A DNA stretch of 7,038 nucleotides from Pseudomonadales bacterium (lineage in GTDB: Bacteria > Pseudomonadota > Gammaproteobacteria > Pseudomonadales > Pseudohongiellaceae). Both the position numbers and the translations under genes were made by a program. Every line of letters starts with the position of its first letter. The stretch's first letter is position 1. Below, one piece after another: positions 5,966 to 7,038 of the stretch. The notes beneath the pieces were generated by a model. That model was not told where the DNA came from and ran no database searches. It saw only the letters and a program-made list of their open reading frames with translations. The stretch spans positions 1-7,038 of the forward strand of contig JAKSCP010000376.1 in assembly GCA_022360535.1 (NCBI GenBank). The letters are read 5' to 3'.

Positions 5966-6622
5966 ATGACTAAACCCCGAGTACTACTTTCTCTTCCGCA
6001 TATGGGTTCCCACTCGGCTGCCAATACTATTGCAGTTGAGACCATGCTGCTCACCGACAAGCGGGTCGACCTGCAAGTGGCCAGAACCACCGGTGTGCCT
6101 TTCGAAAATAATATCAACCAACTCGTGCTGAATTTCCTGCAGGGCGACTGGGATTACTGGATAAATCTTGACGAAGATGAGGCGCCGCTAAACAACCCAA
6201 TCGATTTGGTATTCCTCGACAAGGATGTCATAGGCTTGCCTGCTCCTGGGTTCAAGCTGAACCAGCCGGATGCTGAGCACCCCTTCTACTGGATGGTGTA
6301 TAGCTGGGATGAAGCTGCAGACAGCTACCGTCCCTACCAGATGAAAAGGGAACTCGGGCCGCTACAGGAAGTCGATGCGGTAAGTAGCGGCTGCTGGGTA
6401 GTGGCACGGCGAGTGCTTGAAGCGGTCAAGCAGCCCTTGAGTTCACTGTGGGATGAGAATGGATTACGCAAGATGGGAGGCGATCTCCATTTTTGTACGA
6501 AAGCGCGTGCAGCCGGCTTCAAAATCTATGCCCACTACGAGTATCCCTGCCGGCATTTCAAGACGGTGGACTTGTATGAAGTCATGCGTCTACTCGCTGC
6601 GGCCAAAGAAAGAAAAACGTAG
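5966..6622 (+). CDS. Putative GT-A-fold glycosyltransferase
   Basis: A 218-residue protein with no signal peptide or membrane segment, so probably cytoplasmic. A TTG at 5945 would give seven more residues but overlaps the regulator; the ATG at 5966, with AGGA nine bases upstream, is preferred. The architecture resembles a short GT-A glycosyltransferase: an N-terminal strand-loop (R-V-L-L-S-L-P, 5-11), W-I-N-L-D-E-D-E-A-P (65-74) containing the D69-x-D71 metal/nucleotide-sugar motif, an acceptor-side S-S-G-C-W-V-V-A-R-R (140-149), then G-G-D-L-H-F-C-T-K-A-R-A-A-G (171-184) and a final Y-P-C-R-H-F-K (193-199) with H197 as a possible last metal ligand. The usual E-D pair before the F-C block is replaced by G-D. 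Donor and acceptor are unknown, and no other polysaccharide gene is nearby. It starts 11 bases after the regulator stop and is probably in the same transcript. Confidence 0.65.
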   Translation: MTKPRVLLSLPHMGSHSAANTIAVETMLLTDKRVDLQVARTTGVPFENNINQLVLNFLQGDWDYWINLDEDEAPLNNPIDLVFLDKDVIGLPAPGFKLNQPDAEHPFYWMVYSWDEAADSYRPYQMKRELGPLQEVDAVSSGCWVVARRVLEAVKQPLSSLWDENGLRKMGGDLHFCTKARAAGFKIYAHYEYPCRHFKTVDLYEVMRLLAAAKERKT

Positions 6623-6691
6623 ACGGATACAACGAATTACCTATCGCATTGGCCTTAAGGGTTTGCTATTTTTCCCCGCTGAAATTGCAAG

Positions 6692-7038
6692 ATGAAATTT
6701 GGCATGTCCGATTCTAAGAGATGGCTAATCTCCACTCTCATCAGCTTTACATTGCTATTAGTGCTGGTGGGTCAGTGGATGATCATGAATCAGTACCACA
6801 TCGAGACCTCCCAACTGGAAAGTGAAGAAGAGGCATTGAACTATCTGGAGGAAAACTGGGGTGCCCGGCTGGAGCAGCAAGGGATGGCCCTGGAAGATAC
6901 GCTGCTGGTCAAGACCGGAATCTTTGTTCAGTCTCTGCAGTTTTTTAACTCAAATGATGTGAATCTGACTGGTTATCTCTGGCAAATCTACGAGGATGGC
7001 GTTCACGATGACATCAAGCCAGAGCCAGGAGAGGCGGG
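6692..7038 (+). CDS. Unidentified membrane-anchored protein, 3' end cut by the window
   Basis: An open frame from ATG 6692 runs to the window edge without a stop (115 codons seen). After a short basic start (K-F-G-M-S-D-S-K-R-W) there is one hydrophobic segment, about residues 11-31, likely a signal anchor. It is followed by an acidic, helix-prone stretch (about 37-55, with S-E-E-E-A-L-N-Y-L-E-E) and a region with T-G-I-F-V-Q-S-L-Q-F-F and T-G-Y-L-W-Q-I-Y, alternating hydrophobic residues suggestive of beta strands in a domain outside the cytoplasm. I do not recognise the family. No strong Shine-Dalgarno precedes the ATG; ATG 6704 is an alternative. It is 69 bases after the glycosyltransferase stop, so it may or may not share that transcript. 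Confidence 0.7.
   Translation, partial: MKFGMSDSKRWLISTLISFTLLLVLVGQWMIMNQYHIETSQLESEEEALNYLEENWGARLEQQGMALEDTLLVKTGIFVQSLQFFNSNDVNLTGYLWQIYEDGVHDDIKPEPGEA

Noticed and set aside
6623..6691. Terminator around the CCTTAAGG palindrome and T-rich stretch after the glycosyltransferase
   Set aside because: The palindrome leaves only two usable pairs around a TTAA loop and does not extend into a stem before the T-rich part.

Overview
The window is protein-coding DNA from a bacterium, most likely a gammaproteobacterium. The lineage is inferred from three things: a racemase very close in motif order to E. coli YgeA, a Tat-exported enzyme together with a lipoprotein (a Gram-negative style envelope), and a proteobacterial-type YafY/WYL regulator. 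Base composition looks moderate, about half G+C by eye. No rRNA, tRNA, CRISPR, insertion sequence or phage gene is visible. Genes are tightly packed, and no gene-free stretch reaches 300 bases.

Left half, minus strand (3217 down to 2): a compact four-gene run, read in the order amino-acid racemase (YgeA/RacX type), MarC/NAAT-family six-helix membrane protein, Tat-exported fold-type III PLP enzyme (D-threonine aldolase / D-serine dehydratase-like), then a DinB-family metal-binding four-helix protein. Gaps are 16, 44 and 12 bases, so one transcript is likely. The 44-base gap holds a strong Shine-Dalgarno sequence that lies inside a predicted RNA hairpin.

Centre, plus strand (3335-4663): diverging from the racemase across 117 bases is a VanX/DdpX-type D-Ala-D-Ala dipeptidase carrying a lipoprotein signal. 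Three bases later comes an unrecognised polytopic membrane protein. Together with the left half, this makes a cluster of D-amino-acid functions spread over cytoplasm, inner membrane and periplasm: dipeptide cleavage, a possible small neutral amino acid transporter, racemisation, and a periplasmic D-amino-acid lyase or dehydratase. How these connect is inference, but it is the most interesting aspect of the window.

Right half, plus strand (4790-7038): a second compact unit with a VOC/glyoxalase-fold protein, a YafY-type HTH-WYL regulator and a small GT-A-like glycosyltransferase, followed after 69 bases by the start of an unidentified membrane-anchored protein that runs off the window. A hairpin and a ten-base-period direct repeat sit between the central and right units.
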